NCBI RefSeq assembly: GCF_004114935.1
Contig: NZ_CP022221.1
Coordinates: 8,081,001 to 8,145,000 of the forward strand
Reading direction: 5' to 3'
Length of the DNA stretch: 64,000 nucleotides
Source of the DNA: Bradyrhizobium zhanjiangense
GTDB lineage: Bacteria; Pseudomonadota; Alphaproteobacteria; Rhizobiales; Xanthobacteraceae
Part shown: positions 50,960 to 61,506 of the stretch, one piece after another
Layout of the letters: every line of letters starts with the position of its first letter
Position numbering within the stretch: position 1 is the first letter of the stretch
Notes under the pieces: model-generated
Told to the model about the DNA's origin: nothing
Databases searched by the model: none
What the model saw: only the letters and a program-made list of their open reading frames with translations
Made by a program: the position numbers and the translations under genes

Positions 50960-52903
50960 TTAACCGGCCTGCTTCACGCGCATGTACCATTCGACGAGCC
51001 GGCGAACCTGACGCTCGGTGTAGCCGCGCTCCACCATGCGTGCGACGAACTCGCCGTGCTTCTTCTCCGTCTCGCCGTCCTTCTTCGACCCGAAGGAGAT
51101 GACCGGAAGCAGGTCCTCGACCTGGGAGAATATCCGCTTTTCGATCACGTCGCGAATCTTCTCGTAGGAGGTCCAGGTCGGATTCTTGCCAGCGTTCTGG
51201 GCCCGCGAGCGTAACGAGAATTTGACGACCTCGTTGCGGAAGTCCTTCGGGTTGGCAATGCCCGCCGGTTTCTCGATTTTCGTCAGTTCCTGGTTCAACA
51301 ACTCGCGATCCAGCAGCTGGCCGGTGTCGGGATCCTTGAAGTCCTGATCCTCGATCCAAGCGTCGGCATAGTCGACGTAGCGGTCGAACAGATTCTGGCC
51401 GTAATCGGAGTAGGATTCGAGATAGGCCTTCTGGATCTCGTTGCCGATGAACTCGGCATAGCGCGGCGCGAGTTCCGCCTTGATGAATTCGAGATAACGT
51501 TTCTCGGTTTCCTCCGGAAGCTGCTCGCGGCGGATCGCCTGCTCCAGCGCGTACATCAGGTGCACGGCGTCGGCGGCGACCTCCTGCGGATCGTGGTTGA
51601 AGGTCGCGGCCAGAACCTTGAACGCGAAGCGGGTGGAGGCACCGTCCATGCCCTCGTCGACGCCGGCGGCATCGCGATATTCCTGGACGCTGCGCGCCTT
51701 CGGATCGGACTCTTTCAGGCTCTCGCCGTCATAGACCCGCATCTTGCCGAACAGGGTGGAGTTCTCGTGCTTGCGCAGGCGCGACATCACCGAGAACCGC
51801 GCCAGCGTCTCCAGCGTCGAAGGCGCACAAGGAGCCGAGGCGAGCTCGGAACCCTGGATCAGCTTCTCGTAGATCTTCTGCTCTTCGGTGACCCTGAGGC
51901 AGTACGGCACCTTGATGACGCAGATGCGGTCGATGAACGCCTCGTTGTTCTTGTTGGCCTTGAAGCTCGACCACTCGGCTTCGTTGGAGTGCGCGAGGAT
52001 GATGCCGGTGAAGGGGATCGCGCCGATATTCTCGGTGCCGATGTAGTTGCCTTCCTGCGTCGCGGTCAGCAACGGATGCAGCATCTTGATCGGCGCCTTG
52101 AACATCTCGACGAATTCGAGGATGCCCTGGTTGGCGCGGTTGAGGCCGCCGGAATAGCTGTAGGCGTCGGGATCGTTCTGCGCGTAGGTCTCGAGCTTGC
52201 GGATGTCGACCTTGCCGACCAGCGAGGAGATGTCCTGATTGTTCTCATCACCGGGCTCGGTCTTGGCGACCGCGATCTGGCGCAGCCGCGACGGCTGGAT
52301 CTTGGCAACGCGGAATTGCGAGATGTCGCCGCCGAAGGATTCCAGCCGCTTGTAGCACCACGGGCTCATCAGGCCGGTGAGGCGGCGGCGCGGAATGCCG
52401 TACTTCTCCTCCAGCATCGGCCCGAGCTGATCGGGATCGAACAGGCTGAGCGGGCTCTCGAACACGGGCGAGAGCTCGTCGCCGGCCTTCAGCACGTAGA
52501 TCGGTTGCACTTCCATCAGCGACTTCAACCGCTCGGCGAGCGATGATTTACCGCCACCGACCGGACCGAGCAAATAGAGGATCTGCTTGCGCTCTTCGAG
52601 GCCTTGCGCCGCGTGACGGAAGAAGCCGACGATGCGCTCGATGGTTTCTTCCATGCCGTAGAAGCCGGCGAAGGCCGGATAGGTGCGGATCGTGCGGTTC
52701 AAAAAAATGCGGCCAAGGCGTGGGTCCTTGGCCGTGTCAATCGTCTGAGGCTCACCGATCGCCGCTAGTAGTCGTTCGGCCGCATTCGCGTATTTCATGG
52801 GATCGCTTCGACACGATTCCAGATATTCCGCCATCGACATGTCGTGCTGGCTTCTCGCCTCGAACGACCGAGCGAAAGCGTTGAATAGAGAATCGTTGTA
52901 CAT
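50960..52903 (-). CDS. prkA: PrkA family AAA serine protein kinase
   Basis: 647-residue PrkA-type protein. The Walker A motif GPVGGGKS lies at residues 113-120, followed by the PrkA AAA domain (RRRLTGLMSPWCYKRLESFGGD, GLNRANQGILEFVEMFKAPI) and the C-terminal kinase-like region (LRSRAQNAGKNPTWTSYEKI). GGAGAGGG precedes the ATG. In Escherichia coli the orthologue YeaG is a stress- and nitrogen-starvation-related kinase; recent work also describes Lon-like AAA protease activity for PrkA of Bacillus. It is first in the three-gene operon. Confidence 0.95.
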   Translation of the reverse strand: MYNDSLFNAFARSFEARSQHDMSMAEYLESCRSDPMKYANAAERLLAAIGEPQTIDTAKDPRLGRIFLNRTIRTYPAFAGFYGMEETIERIVGFFRHAAQGLEERKQILYLLGPVGGGKSSLAERLKSLMEVQPIYVLKAGDELSPVFESPLSLFDPDQLGPMLEEKYGIPRRRLTGLMSPWCYKRLESFGGDISQFRVAKIQPSRLRQIAVAKTEPGDENNQDISSLVGKVDIRKLETYAQNDPDAYSYSGGLNRANQGILEFVEMFKAPIKMLHPLLTATQEGNYIGTENIGAIPFTGIILAHSNEAEWSSFKANKNNEAFIDRICVIKVPYCLRVTEEQKIYEKLIQGSELASAPCAPSTLETLARFSVMSRLRKHENSTLFGKMRVYDGESLKESDPKARSVQEYRDAAGVDEGMDGASTRFAFKVLAATFNHDPQEVAADAVHLMYALEQAIRREQLPEETEKRYLEFIKAELAPRYAEFIGNEIQKAYLESYSDYGQNLFDRYVDYADAWIEDQDFKDPDTGQLLDRELLNQELTKIEKPAGIANPKDFRNEVVKFSLRSRAQNAGKNPTWTSYEKIRDVIEKRIFSQVEDLLPVISFGSKKDGETEKKHGEFVARMVERGYTERQVRRLVEWYMRVKQAG

Positions 52904-53778
52904 GATCCCTCTCCGCGTGAGTTCCGCTACAAGCTGAAACGAAAGCAGTTACCGGACCGTTCCTCAGGCCGTTTCGAATCAGCGTGAGCACATGACGATC
53001 ATTGGACACCCGGGTGACGACTCGACGCAATGCACAACGTAGGCACTCGTTGAGTTACGAACAGGCACATGCCTGTAATTTGAGCGAATCTACATCCATA
53101 TTGGCTCATTTCCAGGAAATGTCACTTGGTCGCAACATCCGGGCATTACCGGGGATTGGACCATCCGGCGCTGCAGCATAGCGATCTGCCAGCGGCGATC
53201 TTATGACGCTTGTAGGGCGAAGCCTTGAGCGCCGCGTTCATCTCCTGCTGCAATGCAGTGCATGGACCGTCGGCTGCGTGCACCGTCGCGGCAAGCGCAT
53301 CAGTATACCAAAATCGGCCGCAAGGCCGGCGTCGGCGTCAGCACGATCATCTTGTGGTCGCGACATTCTTCAGCAGAGATCTCTGCAATCAAATCCGACG
53401 GCAGAAATTCATTGCCGATGCGGAGGACTGTCAGTGACAGCGAGCACCACCATGCTGTGCGTGCATGCTTCCCCCCGCATGGCCGTTCGCGACAAATCCA
53501 CCGACGCCCCGGAATCTGTCGATCGCACGCCACACAACCCTGACCGGCGAGACGAGCCGGCTGACATTACGCAACTAAACCGCCGGCCCCCAGCCAACGC
53601 CCTTTACGCAACACACCTACGGCCGCCTGGATCGCCATGATCGCGACGGAGTTACGCCCGAGGGTATGACGCTTATCCTCTTGATTGGTTCCCTCCCGGG
53701 AGCATGTAGGCTAGAGGATAGCGCGTCAGGACCGGCGCGGAACCCCCTCGCCCGTAGGCTTGGAGATAAATAAACATC
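52904..53778. other. 875-base spacer without a recognisable gene
   Basis: Lies between the divergent prkA and tal-pgi genes and must hold both promoters. It is lower in GC than its neighbours and has short overlapping open frames (the longest is 53203-53640, plus) that lack ribosome sites and match no family I know. A short inverted repeat, ATCCTCT (53675-53681) and AGAGGAT (53713-53719), lies in front of tal-pgi. Confidence 0.5.
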
Positions 53779-56628
53779 ATGAATCCCGTCAAAGAACTGG
53801 AAAAGCACGGACAAGCCGTCTGGCTGGACTTCCTGGCCCGTGGCTTCATCGCCAAGGGCGACCTGAAGCGACTGATCGACACCGACGGCGTCAAGGGCGT
53901 CACCTCCAATCCCTCGATTTTCGAGAAGGCGATCGGCAGCTCCGACGAATATGACGCCTCGATCGGCAAGGCGCTGAAGCGCGGCGACCGGACCGTGGCC
54001 GACCTGTTCGAGGCCGTCGCGGTCGAGGACATCCAGAACGCCGCCGACGTGCTGCGCCCGGTCTACGACCGGCTCGAGGGAGGCGACGGCTATGTCAGCC
54101 TGGAGGTCTCGCCCTATCTGGCGATGGATACGGCCGGCACGGTCGCCGAGGCGCGACGGCTCTGGAAGGACGTCGATCGCAAGAACCTGATGGTGAAGGT
54201 ACCTGCGACGCCGGAGGGCCTGCCAGCGATCGAACAGCTCATTGGCGACGGGATCAGCATCAACATCACGCTGCTGTTCTCCAAGGAGGTCTATCTTGAT
54301 GTCGCCGAGGCCTACCTCGCCGGCCTGGAAAAATACGTCGCGGGCGGCGGCGATCCGTCGCATGTGGCGAGCGTCGCGAGCTTCTTCGTCAGCCGGATCG
54401 ACACCTTGGTCGACAAGCAGCTCGACGAGAAGATCGCCCGCGCCAACGACCCCAGCGAAAAGGAGCGCCTCGCAGCGCTGAAGGGCAAGGTCGCGATCGC
54501 CAATGCCAAGCTCGCCTATCAGGACTACAAGCGCCTGTTCTCCGGCCCGCGCTGGGAGAAGCTCGCCGCCAAGGGCGCCAAGCCGCAGCGCATGCTGTGG
54601 GCGTCTACTGGCACCAAGAACAAGGACTACAGCGACGTCCTCTATGTCGAGGAGCTGATCGGCCCCGCCACCATCAACACGATGCCGCCGGCGACGCTGG
54701 AGGCGTTCCGCGACCATGGCAAGCTGCGCGACACCCTGGAGGAGAATGTCGACGACGCAAGGCGCGTGCTGGAGGAGCTGGAACGCTCCGGCATCTCGCT
54801 CGATGCCATCACAGAGGAACTCGTCAAGGACGGCGTCAAGCTGTTCGCCGACGCCGCCGACAAGCTCTATGGCGCCGTCGCCCATAAGCGCGCCGTGGTG
54901 CTCGGGCCCGCACTCGACCGCCAGCTCCTCTCGCTCGGTGATGGGCTCGGCAAGGCCGTGGCCAAGAGCACCGAGGAATGGCGCGCATCCGCCAAGATCC
55001 GCAGGCTATGGCAGCGCGACAAGTCGGTCTGGACCGGCACCGATGAGGACAAATGGCTCGGTTGGCTCGACAGCGCGGCCAAGGCCGACATCGCCGACTA
55101 CGAGGACTATGCGGGCCGCGTGAAGGGCCAGCAATTCTCGGACGCCGTCGTGCTCGGCATGGGCGGATCGAGCCTCGGGCCGGAGGTGCTGGCCGAGACC
55201 TTTGGGAAAAAGCCCGGCTTCCCGAAACTGCATGTGCTGGATTCCACCGATCCGGCGGAGGTGCGGGCGATGGAGGCGAAGATCGACATCGCCAACACCG
55301 TCTTCATCGTCTCCAGCAAGTCCGGCGGCACCACCGAGCCGAACGCGATGAAGGACTATTTCCATGAGCAGGTTGCCAAGGCGGTCGGACCGAAGGTGAA
55401 GACCGGCCATCGCTTCATCGCGGTGACCGATCCCGGCTCGTCGCTGGAGAAGGCGGCGAAGAAGCTGAACTACGCCCGCATCTTCCACGGCGAGCCCACG
55501 ATCGGCGGCCGCTATTCGGTGCTCTCGCCGTTCGGCCTGGTGCCGGCGGCAACCGCGGGCATCGACGTCAAAACCTTCGTCAAGCATACGCTCGCGATGG
55601 CCCGCTCCTGCGGGCCGGACGTGCCGCCATCCGAGAACCCGGGCGTGCAGCTCGGCCTTGCCATGGGCCTCGCCGGCCTCGAAGGCCGCGACAAGGTGAC
55701 GATCCTGTCATCGAAGAAGATCGCCGATTTCGGCGCCTGGGCCGAGCAGCTCATCGCGGAATCGACCGGCAAGGAGGGCAAGGGCCTGATCCCGATCGAG
55801 GGCGAGCCGCTGGGCGAACCCGCAATTTACGGCAACGACCGGTTCTTCATCGACATCCGCATCGACGGCGAGGCGGACGCCGCCCATGATTCCAAGCTTG
55901 CCGCGATCGAGGCAGCCGGCCATCCCGTGGTGCGCATCGTCATGAAGTCGATCGACCATCTCGGCCAGGAGTTCTTCCGCTTCGAGATGGCGACGGCCGT
56001 GGCCGGCAGCATTCTCGGCATCAACCCGTTCGACCAGCCGGACGTGGAAGCGGCCAAGATCAAGACCCGCGAGCTCACTTCAGAGTTCGAGAAGACCGGC
56101 GCGCTGCCGGCCGAGGAGCCGGTGGTCAGCACCGATGAAGCCGATCTCTACACCGATGAGGCTAACGCCACGGCGCTGCGTGCCGCCGGCGCAAATGGCG
56201 ATCTCTCCTCCTGGCTGAAGGCGCATCTGTCGCGCTCGGGCCATGGCGATTATGTCGCCCTGCTCGGCTACATCGCGCGGGACAAGGCGACCATCGACGC
56301 ACTCCAGACCATGCGGCTCGAAGTGCGCGAGAAGCGGCATGTCGCGACCTGCGCCGAGTTCGGACCGCGCTTCCTGCACTCCACCGGTCAGGCCTACAAG
56401 GGCGGACCGGACAGCGGCGTGTTCCTCCAGATCACGGCAGACGATGCCAAGGATCTACCGGTGCCGGGCCAGAAGGCGAGTTTTGGTGTGATCAAGGCAG
56501 CCCAGGCGCGCGGCGATTTCGACGTGCTTACCGAACGCGGCCGGCGCGCGCTGCGCGTCCACCTCAAGGGCGGGCTCAAGAAAGGTCTCGTGGCGCTCAA
56601 TGCGGCGCTTAACGATGCACTGAACTAA
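53779..56628 (+). CDS. tal-pgi: Bifunctional transaldolase/glucose-6-phosphate isomerase
   Basis: 949-residue fusion. Residues 1-360 are transaldolase ([12 protein letters not shown]; Schiff-base Lys140 in [32 protein letters not shown]). Residues about 375-949 are glucose-6-phosphate isomerase ([46 protein letters not shown]). It links the pentose-phosphate pathway to glucose 6-phosphate. The fusion is known in Bradyrhizobium and relatives. It is the first gene of the sugar-phosphate operon and lies 13 bases before gnd. Confidence 0.96.
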   Translation: MNPVKELEKHGQAVWLDFLARGFIAKGDLKRLIDTDGVKGVTSNPSIFEKAIGSSDEYDASIGKALKRGDRTVADLFEAVAVEDIQNAADVLRPVYDRLEGGDGYVSLEVSPYLAMDTAGTVAEARRLWKDVDRKNLMVKVPATPEGLPAIEQLIGDGISINITLLFSKEVYLDVAEAYLAGLEKYVAGGGDPSHVASVASFFVSRIDTLVDKQLDEKIARANDPSEKERLAALKGKVAIANAKLAYQDYKRLFSGPRWEKLAAKGAKPQRMLWASTGTKNKDYSDVLYVEELIGPATINTMPPATLEAFRDHGKLRDTLEENVDDARRVLEELERSGISLDAITEELVKDGVKLFADAADKLYGAVAHKRAVVLGPALDRQLLSLGDGLGKAVAKSTEEWRASAKIRRLWQRDKSVWTGTDEDKWLGWLDSAAKADIADYEDYAGRVKGQQFSDAVVLGMGGSSLGPEVLAETFGKKPGFPKLHVLDSTDPAEVRAMEAKIDIANTVFIVSSKSGGTTEPNAMKDYFHEQVAKAVGPKVKTGHRFIAVTDPGSSLEKAAKKLNYARIFHGEPTIGGRYSVLSPFGLVPAATAGIDVKTFVKHTLAMARSCGPDVPPSENPGVQLGLAMGLAGLEGRDKVTILSSKKIADFGAWAEQLIAESTGKEGKGLIPIEGEPLGEPAIYGNDRFFIDIRIDGEADAAHDSKLAAIEAAGHPVVRIVMKSIDHLGQEFFRFEMATAVAGSILGINPFDQPDVEAAKIKTRELTSEFEKTGALPAEEPVVSTDEADLYTDEANATALRAAGANGDLSSWLKAHLSRSGHGDYVALLGYIARDKATIDALQTMRLEVREKRHVATCAEFGPRFLHSTGQAYKGGPDSGVFLQITADDAKDLPVPGQKASFGVIKAAQARGDFDVLTERGRRALRVHLKGGLKKGLVALNAALNDALN

Positions 56629-56641
56629 AGGAAGCTCTCAC

Positions 56642-57640
56642 ATGCAACTCGGCATGATCGGCCTCGGCCGGATGGGCGGCAACATCGTTCGCCGCCTGAT
56701 GCGTCACGGCCATTCGACCGTGGTCTACGACAAGGACGCCAAGGCCGTCGCCGGCCTGGCCGCAGACGGCGCAGTCGGTTCCGCGACGCTCCAGGAATTC
56801 ATCTCGAAACTGGAGCGGCCGCGCACGGCCTGGGTGATGCTGCCGGCGGGGCGCATCACCGAGACCACGATCGACACGATCGCGGGCGTGATGCAGGCCG
56901 GCGACGTCATCATCGACGGCGGCAACACCTTCTGGCAGGACGACGTCCGCCGCGGCAAGGCGCTGAAGGAGCGCGGCATCCACTATGTCGACGTCGGCAC
57001 GTCAGGCGGCGTCTGGGGGCTCGACCGCGGCTATTGCATGATGATCGGCGGCGAGAAACCGGTGGTCGACCGGCTCGATCCGATCTTCGCCGCGCTCGCG
57101 CCCGGTACCGGCGACATTCCGCGCACGCCGGGGCGCGATGGCCGCGATCCCCGCATCGAGCAGGGCTACATCCATGCAGGCCCCGTCGGGGCCGGCCATT
57201 TCGTCAAGATGATCCATAACGGCATCGAATACGGCCTGATGCAGGCCTATGCCGAAGGTTTTGACATCCTCAAGAACGCCAATATCGAGGCGCTGCCGGC
57301 GGACCATCGCTACGATTTCGATCTCGCCGACATTGCCGAGGTGTGGCGGCGCGGCAGCGTGATCCCGTCCTGGCTGCTCGACCTCACCTCGACGGCGCTC
57401 GCCGACAGCCCGGCACTGTCGGAATATTCCGGCTTCGTCGAGGATTCCGGCGAAGGACGCTGGACCGTGAATGCGGCGATCGACGAGGCGGTGCCCGCCG
57501 AGGTCCTGACCGCGGCACTCTACACACGTTTCCGTTCCCGCAAGGAACACACCTTTGCCGAGAAAATTCTCTCCGCGATGCGCGCAGGGTTCGGCGGCCA
57601 CAAGGAGCCCAAGCAGCCCGGCGCGCCGAAGCCGAAGTAA
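56642..57640 (+). CDS. gnd: 6-phosphogluconate dehydrogenase, decarboxylating (short form)
   Basis: 332-residue enzyme that oxidises 6-phosphogluconate to ribulose 5-phosphate and CO2. The Rossmann motif GLGRMGG is at 7-13. The substrate-binding segment is [19 protein letters not shown], and the catalytic region [19 protein letters not shown] supplies Lys189 and Asn193. At about 330 residues it is the short GntZ/YqeC-like type, without the longer C-terminal domain of the Escherichia coli enzyme. It lies between tal-pgi and zwf. Confidence 0.95.
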   Translation: MQLGMIGLGRMGGNIVRRLMRHGHSTVVYDKDAKAVAGLAADGAVGSATLQEFISKLERPRTAWVMLPAGRITETTIDTIAGVMQAGDVIIDGGNTFWQDDVRRGKALKERGIHYVDVGTSGGVWGLDRGYCMMIGGEKPVVDRLDPIFAALAPGTGDIPRTPGRDGRDPRIEQGYIHAGPVGAGHFVKMIHNGIEYGLMQAYAEGFDILKNANIEALPADHRYDFDLADIAEVWRRGSVIPSWLLDLTSTALADSPALSEYSGFVEDSGEGRWTVNAAIDEAVPAEVLTAALYTRFRSRKEHTFAEKILSAMRAGFGGHKEPKQPGAPKPK

Positions 57641-57667
57641 AACCTACTCAAGCGAAGGCCACAATTC

Positions 57668-59179
57668 GTGACAAAAGACCCGCAGCCAAAGCGCAAGCCG
57701 GAAAATTGCGCCTTCGTCATCTTTGGCGTGACCGGCGACCTGACCCATCGGCTGGTGATGCCATCGCTCTACAATCTCGCCGCCGAAGACCTTTTGCCGG
57801 AGAAATTCTGCGTCGTCGGCGTGGGCCGCAAGGCTCAGTCGGATGGCGAGCTGCGTGACAGCCTGATGAAGGGCCTGCGCGAGTTTGCAACCCGCCCGGT
57901 CGACGACGACGTCGCAAAACAGCTGCTGCAATGCGTGACTTTCGTCGAGGCCGATGCGAAGGATCCGCCCTCCTTCGATCGCTTGGGCGAGCATCTGGAT
58001 TCGCTGGAATGCGCGCGAGGCACCGGCGGCAACCGGCTGTTCTACCTCGCGACCCCGCCCGCGGCTTTCGCGCCGACGGCGCGCGAGCTCGGACGCACCG
58101 GCTTGACGAAGCAGAACGGCGCCTGGCGGCGGCTGGTGATCGAGAAGCCGTTCGGCACGGACCTCGCCTCGGCGCGCGCGCTGAATGCCGAGCTGCTGAA
58201 GATCATGGACGAGCACCAGATCTATCGGATCGATCATTATCTCGGCAAGGAAACGGTGCAGAACATCCTGGTTCTGCGCTTCGCCAACGGCATGTTCGAG
58301 CCGATCTGGAATCGCAACCATATCGACCACGTCCAGATCACGGTGGAGGAGAAGCTCGGCGTCGGCCACCGCGGGGGCTTCTACGATGCCACTGGTGCGC
58401 TTCGCGACATGGTGCCGAACCATCTGTTCCAGCTGATGTCGCTGGTCGCGATGGAGCCGCCGAGCCGTTTCGACGCGCATTCGGTCCGCTCCGAGAAGGC
58501 CGAAGTGCTCACCGCGATCCAGCGGCCGAGCGAAGAAGAAGCGCTGAAGAGCTCGGTGCGCGCGCAGTATCTCGCGGGTCGCATCGGCGACGAGGAGATT
58601 CCGGACTATCGCACCACGGCGGACGTCAAGCCCGGCAGCACCACCGAGACCTTTGTCGCGCTGAAGCTGATGATCGACAATTGGCGCTGGGCCGGCGTGC
58701 CCTTCTATTTGCGCACCGGCAAGGCGCTGGGCCACAAGCGCACGGAGGTCGCGATCAAGTTCAAGCAGGCGCCGCTGTCGATGTTCTCAGGCACGACAGT
58801 CGACCGCCTGTCGCAGAACTTCCTCACCATCGGCATCGCGCCGACCGAGACCATCGAGCTCCAGTTCAACGCCAAGATCCCGGGACCGAGCGTCACCATC
58901 GACGGCGTCGAAATGAAGTTCCGCTATGGTGACTATTTCCGCGCCGATCCCTCGACCGGCTACGAGACGCTGCTCTACGACTGCATGATCGGCGACAACA
59001 TCCTGTTCCAGCGCGCCGACGGTATCGAGGCCGGATGGCAGGCGGTGCAGCCGTTCCTGGACGCCTGGAAAAGTGCGGGCACCAACGGCATCGAGACCTA
59101 TCAAGCCGGCAGCGACGGCCCGGCCTGCGCGGACGAACTGCTCCGGCGCGACGGACGAAGCTGGCGGAAGTACTCGTGA
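57668..59179 (+). CDS. zwf: Glucose-6-phosphate 1-dehydrogenase
   Basis: 503-residue first enzyme of the oxidative pentose-phosphate and Entner-Doudoroff routes. It has FGVTGDLTHRL at the N-terminus (about 19-29), EKPFG (159-163) and the active-site signature RIDHYLGKE (187-195) with the substrate lysine. The length is full. The stop overlaps the pgl start (TGATG). Confidence 0.97.
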   Translation: MTKDPQPKRKPENCAFVIFGVTGDLTHRLVMPSLYNLAAEDLLPEKFCVVGVGRKAQSDGELRDSLMKGLREFATRPVDDDVAKQLLQCVTFVEADAKDPPSFDRLGEHLDSLECARGTGGNRLFYLATPPAAFAPTARELGRTGLTKQNGAWRRLVIEKPFGTDLASARALNAELLKIMDEHQIYRIDHYLGKETVQNILVLRFANGMFEPIWNRNHIDHVQITVEEKLGVGHRGGFYDATGALRDMVPNHLFQLMSLVAMEPPSRFDAHSVRSEKAEVLTAIQRPSEEEALKSSVRAQYLAGRIGDEEIPDYRTTADVKPGSTTETFVALKLMIDNWRWAGVPFYLRTGKALGHKRTEVAIKFKQAPLSMFSGTTVDRLSQNFLTIGIAPTETIELQFNAKIPGPSVTIDGVEMKFRYGDYFRADPSTGYETLLYDCMIGDNILFQRADGIEAGWQAVQPFLDAWKSAGTNGIETYQAGSDGPACADELLRRDGRSWRKYS

Positions 59180-59925
59180 TGGCGGCCGAGCAGCCGAAGC
59201 TGATCGTCGCGGCCGACGCCGAGGCGCTGGCGCAGACCGCGGCCGAACGGGTGATGGCGCGGATCGCCGCCAACCCCTCGCGCATCGCAATCTGCCTCAC
59301 CGGCGGCTCCAGCCCGAAGAAGCTCTATCAATTGCTCGGCAGCGATGCCTGGCGTGAAAAAATTCCGTGGGAGCGCGTGCACTGGTTCATCGGCGACGAG
59401 CGTTTCGTGCCGGAAAGCGATCCCCTCAACAACATGGCAGTGGCCCGCGCGACATTTCTTGATCGCAGTGCCCCCTCGGGCCATATCCACCCGATCCCGA
59501 CCACGACCGAAAATCCCGATCGCGCCGCCGAGGCCTATGCGCGCGAGCTGCAAGCCTTCTACGGCGCGGACCGGCTCGATCCGGCGCGGCCGCTGTTCGA
59601 CATGGTCCTGATGGGCGCGGGGCCGGACGGCCACACCGCTTCGCTGTTTCCCGGCTATCCCGAAATCGAGGAGACCGAGCGCTGGGTCACCGGGGTGCCC
59701 AAAGCCAATGTCGCGCCTTTCGTGCCGCGGGTCTCGCTCACCTTGCCCGTTCTGGCATCCTGCCGCGAAATGCTGTTCGAGATTGCCGGGCACGACAAGC
59801 AGGCGATCTTGACGCGCCTCCTCAATGGCGAGACTCTGCCGGCGTTACGCGCGCGCTCGAATCGTGAGACCGTCTGGCTGGTCGACCAGGCCGCGCTTCC
59901 GGAGGGAATTCGTGGCGGGCGTTGA
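59179..59925 (+). CDS. pgl: 6-phosphogluconolactonase
   Basis: 248-residue enzyme that hydrolyses 6-phosphogluconolactone made by Zwf. Signature segments are CLTGGSSPKKLY, FIGDERFVPESDPLNN and MGAGPDGHTASLFPG. I chose ATG 59179, overlapping the zwf stop; the longer frame lies inside zwf. The gene's last 14 bases overlap the gluconokinase start. Confidence 0.95.
   Translation: MAAEQPKLIVAADAEALAQTAAERVMARIAANPSRIAICLTGGSSPKKLYQLLGSDAWREKIPWERVHWFIGDERFVPESDPLNNMAVARATFLDRSAPSGHIHPIPTTTENPDRAAEAYARELQAFYGADRLDPARPLFDMVLMGAGPDGHTASLFPGYPEIEETERWVTGVPKANVAPFVPRVSLTLPVLASCREMLFEIAGHDKQAILTRLLNGETLPALRARSNRETVWLVDQAALPEGIRGGR
59901..59906 (+). promoter_or_regulatory. Ribosome-binding site that fixes the gluconokinase start
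   Basis: GGAGGG lies five bases before the GTG at 59912, inside the end of pgl. It decides in favour of a GTG start; no in-frame ATG lies between it and the P-loop. Confidence 0.75.
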
Positions 59926-60442
59926 AGCACCTTGTGCATTGATCGTGATGGGCGTGTCTGGCTCGGGCAAGAGCACGATCGCGGAAGCGCTCGGCCAGCG
60001 CCTTGGCTGGCGCTTCGAGGACGGCGACAGCTTTCATCCCGCCAGCAATGTCGAGAAGATGAAGGCGGGCCATCCGCTCACCGACGAAGACCGCTGGCCC
60101 TGGCTCAACGCCATCGCCGACGAGATCGCACGGGTCTGCGGGCGCGGCGAGCACGTCATCATCGCCTGCTCGGCGCTGAAACACGCCTATCGTGACGTGC
60201 TGCTGCGTGGTCGCGACGACGTCCGCTTCGTCTTCCTGAAGGGCACCAAGGAGCTGATCGCCGAGCGGCTCGCGCACCGCAAGGGCCATTTCATGCCGCC
60301 CGAGCTGCTGACCAGCCAGTTCAACACGCTGGAGCCGCCGGAAGCCGGCGAGCACGCCATCACCGTCTCGATCGACGAATCCGTCGAGGCGATCGTGGAC
60401 GGCGTGGTGCGGCAATTGAGGTTGGGTGGGGCCAGGCGCTGA
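59912..60442 (+). CDS. gntK: Gluconokinase
   Basis: 176-residue kinase that makes 6-phosphogluconate from gluconate. It has the P-loop GVSGSGKST near residue 14, the gluconokinase signature DGDSFHPASNVEKMKAGHPL, DRWPWL, and the ACSALKHAYRDVL segment. The start is GTG 59912, supported by GGAGGG five bases upstream and by the family's usual length. It overlaps pgl by 14 bases. Its product enters the same pool as Pgl's. Confidence 0.93.
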   Translation: MAGVEAPCALIVMGVSGSGKSTIAEALGQRLGWRFEDGDSFHPASNVEKMKAGHPLTDEDRWPWLNAIADEIARVCGRGEHVIIACSALKHAYRDVLLRGRDDVRFVFLKGTKELIAERLAHRKGHFMPPELLTSQFNTLEPPEAGEHAITVSIDESVEAIVDGVVRQLRLGGARR

Positions 60443-60489
60443 GGCCAGGAAGCTGAACCTTCAAGAAACCTGAACCTTAAGGTCATGCC

Positions 60490-61302
60490 ATGACGAAGAT
60501 CTCACTGGTCGTCTCCGACGTCGACGGCACGCTGCTGACCAAGGACAAGACGCTGACGGAGCATGCGAGGTCTGCCGTGCAGCGGCTGCACCAGGCGGGC
60601 ATCGGCTTCACCATCACCTCCAGCCGGCCCGCGATCGGCATGCGCTTCCTGATCGAACCGTTGGCTCTCTGGCTGCCGGTCGGGCCGTTCAACGGCTCCT
60701 CGATCGTCGATCCCGAGATGAGGCCGGTCGAGCAGCACCTCATCCCGGCGGGCGCGGCCGAGCGGTCGTTGCGAATCCTGCGCGAATTCGGCGCCGACGC
60801 GTGGCTCTTCACCACCGACAAATGGCTGATCGACAATCCCGAGGGCAGCTATGTCGCGCATGAGCAGCGCACGATCCGCGCCGATCCGACCATCGTGACG
60901 GATTTTTCGCCGTACCTTGCGAGCGCCTGTAAGATCGTCGGCGCCAGTGCCGATGCCGCCGGTCTCGAGCGTTGCGAGAAGGCGATGCAGGAGGCGCTCG
61001 GCAGCGAGGCCACCGCGGTGCGCTCGCAAACCTACTATCTCGACATCACCCCGCCCGGATTCAACAAGGGCACCTTCGTGCAGGCCATGGCCAAGCGCGT
61101 GGGCATTGCGACCGAGGCCGTCGCCACCATCGGCGACATGCAGAACGACCTCGCGATGTTCCGTGTCAGCGGCGTCTCGATTGCCATGGGCAATGCCACC
61201 GACAACGTCAAGGACCACGCCACCCACGTCACCGCGACCAACGAGCAGAATGGCTTTGCCGAGGCGATGGAGATGATCTTGAAGCTGAACGGGGTTGGTT
61301 AA
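60490..61302 (+). CDS. HAD-superfamily phosphatase, Cof type
   Basis: 270-residue HAD IIB hydrolase. Motif I is DVDGTLL (10-16, nucleophile Asp10), the cap domain is in the middle, and motif IV is IGDMQNDLAMF with GVSIAMGNATDNVK after it. Cof-type enzymes dephosphorylate sugar phosphates or cofactor intermediates. It lies 47 bases after gntK in the same direction and may balance sugar-phosphate pools. The exact substrate is not evident. Confidence 0.9.
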   Translation: MTKISLVVSDVDGTLLTKDKTLTEHARSAVQRLHQAGIGFTITSSRPAIGMRFLIEPLALWLPVGPFNGSSIVDPEMRPVEQHLIPAGAAERSLRILREFGADAWLFTTDKWLIDNPEGSYVAHEQRTIRADPTIVTDFSPYLASACKIVGASADAAGLERCEKAMQEALGSEATAVRSQTYYLDITPPGFNKGTFVQAMAKRVGIATEAVATIGDMQNDLAMFRVSGVSIAMGNATDNVKDHATHVTATNEQNGFAEAMEMILKLNGVG

Positions 61303-61321
61303 GGGGGCTGCCGCTCGTTCA

Positions 61322-61443
61322 CCTCTCCCGCTTGCGGGAGAGGTCGCCGCGTAGCGGCGGGTGAGGGCTTTCTCCTCTTGGGGATTGTCCCATTGTGGAA
61401 GCACCCTCTCCCCAACCCTCTCCCGCAAGCGGGAGAGGGGGCG
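61322..61443. repeat. Palindromic repeat family B, copy 5
   Basis: CCTCTCCCGC-tt-GCGGGAGAGG at the start and CTCTCCCGCAAGCGGGAGAGGG at the end, with CGCCGC-gta-GCGGCG between. It fills the gap between the convergent HAD phosphatase and trehalase genes. Confidence 0.9.
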
Positions 61444-61506
61444 CACCTCCGCCCTGGCAGCGATCAAGCCGCATTTCACCGCACTTGGCACTGTTACGCG
61501 CTCACC

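Noticed and set aside
52966..52980. tRNA-like TTCGAATC stretch
   Set aside because: There is no acceptor stem, anticodon arm or CCA-proximal pairing around it; only the T-loop-like letters are present.
53203..53640. Open frame of 145 codons in the long spacer before tal-pgi
   Set aside because: It has no ribosome-binding site, skewed Arg/Ser/Pro composition, overlapping open frames on both strands, and no family resemblance. One overlapping frame (53253-53543) contains a short stretch vaguely like a helix-turn-helix (IGRKAGVGVSTIILW), which is too little to call a gene.
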